Source of the DNA: JAAYEA01 sp012689325
GTDB lineage: Bacteria > Chloroflexota > Anaerolineae > JAAYEA01
Assembly: GCA_036841525.1 (NCBI GenBank)
Contig: DAITVZ010000013.1
Coordinates: 1 to 64,000, forward strand
DNA length: 64,000 bases
Direction of reading: 5' to 3'
Numbering within the stretch: the first letter of the stretch is position 1; every line of letters starts with the position of its first letter. The position numbers were made by a program, and so were the translations under genes. Positions 63,980 through 64,000 of the stretch are shown here, one piece after another. The notes under the pieces were generated by a model. That model did not search any database. It was not told the origin of the DNA and saw nothing but the letters and a program-made list of their open reading frames with translations.

Positions 63980-64000
63980 GGGTCCCGCCGCGATTTGCTC

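Noticed and set aside
1..64000. tRNA, rRNA, IS transposase or integrase genes
   Set aside because: I saw no convincing cloverleaf, rRNA segment or transposase/integrase domain on reading both strands.

Overview
This is a GC-rich bacterial chromosome segment, probably from a metagenome scaffold, because it contains an artificial 100-N join. Genes are tightly packed. Shine-Dalgarno sequences are strong (AGGAGG type) and promoters are of sigma-70 type, several close to consensus with 16-18 bp spacers. A PyrF-PyrE fusion, an AfsR-like giant regulator, many dispersed intergenic hairpins, and sugar, amide and peptide catabolic genes suggest a free-living heterotroph, most likely Chloroflexota. That placement is inference; no rRNA or other decisive marker is present and I saw no tRNA.

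Layout. 1-2.7 kb: a class II diterpene-cyclase-like protein followed by a membrane sensor histidine kinase that runs off the edge. 2.8-10.2 kb: a forward catabolic run (GH4 glycosidase, nitrilase-family amidase, DegT aminotransferase, PIG-L deacetylase, ligand-poor M24 protein), then a DUF1294 membrane protein and a monoacylglycerol-lipase-like hydrolase. 10.2-13.1 kb: two paralogous small membrane proteins, an SPFH protein and a Doc-type toxin-antitoxin pair. 13.1-18.5 kb: the pyrimidine operon pyrC-pyrB-pyrFE-pyrD-pyrK, with a promoter and a leader terminator. 18.5-22.5 kb: a TIM-barrel isomerase, a 5'-truncated OppC-type permease, an aldo/keto reductase and a canonical Xaa-Pro peptidase. 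22.6-28.3 kb: a two-TM protein, then the phosphate transporter pstS-C-A-B-B.

28.3-34.6 kb: the scaffold gap, a second PIG-L protein, a large alpha/beta hydrolase, an unknown coupled protein, a methyltransferase, an oxidoreductase and a zinc-ribbon protein. 34.8-44.9 kb: a SIMPL lipoprotein, an FAH-family enzyme divergent from a sulfatase, a sugar isomerase-dehydrogenase-glycosidase run, an isochorismatase-like hydrolase and a DUF2202 protein. 44.9-50.2 kb: a second MGH1-like glycosidase and a frameshifted AfsR/SARP-type regulator. 50.5-61.3 kb: mostly reverse-strand genes, including a flavin disulfide oxidoreductase with a His-rich tail, an enolase-superfamily enzyme, a PHP protein, an M55 D-aminopeptidase, a 703-residue unknown and a UroD-like protein. 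61.3-64 kb: a four-gene toxin-antitoxin run (AbrB-like/MazF and MNT/HEPN) and a radical-SAM DNA repair/modification protein.

Three things stand out. (1) At least six unrelated repeat or hairpin families all end about 15-35 nt before start codons, just ahead of the Shine-Dalgarno, at fourteen genes. (2) The two tandem PstB ATPases carry one motif change each, Q-loop Gln to Ala in the first and LSGGQ to LSLGQ in the second. In a heterodimer both fall in the same composite ATP site, which predicts a one-active-site Pst transporter. (3) A stand-alone class II diterpene cyclase is coupled to a sensor kinase.
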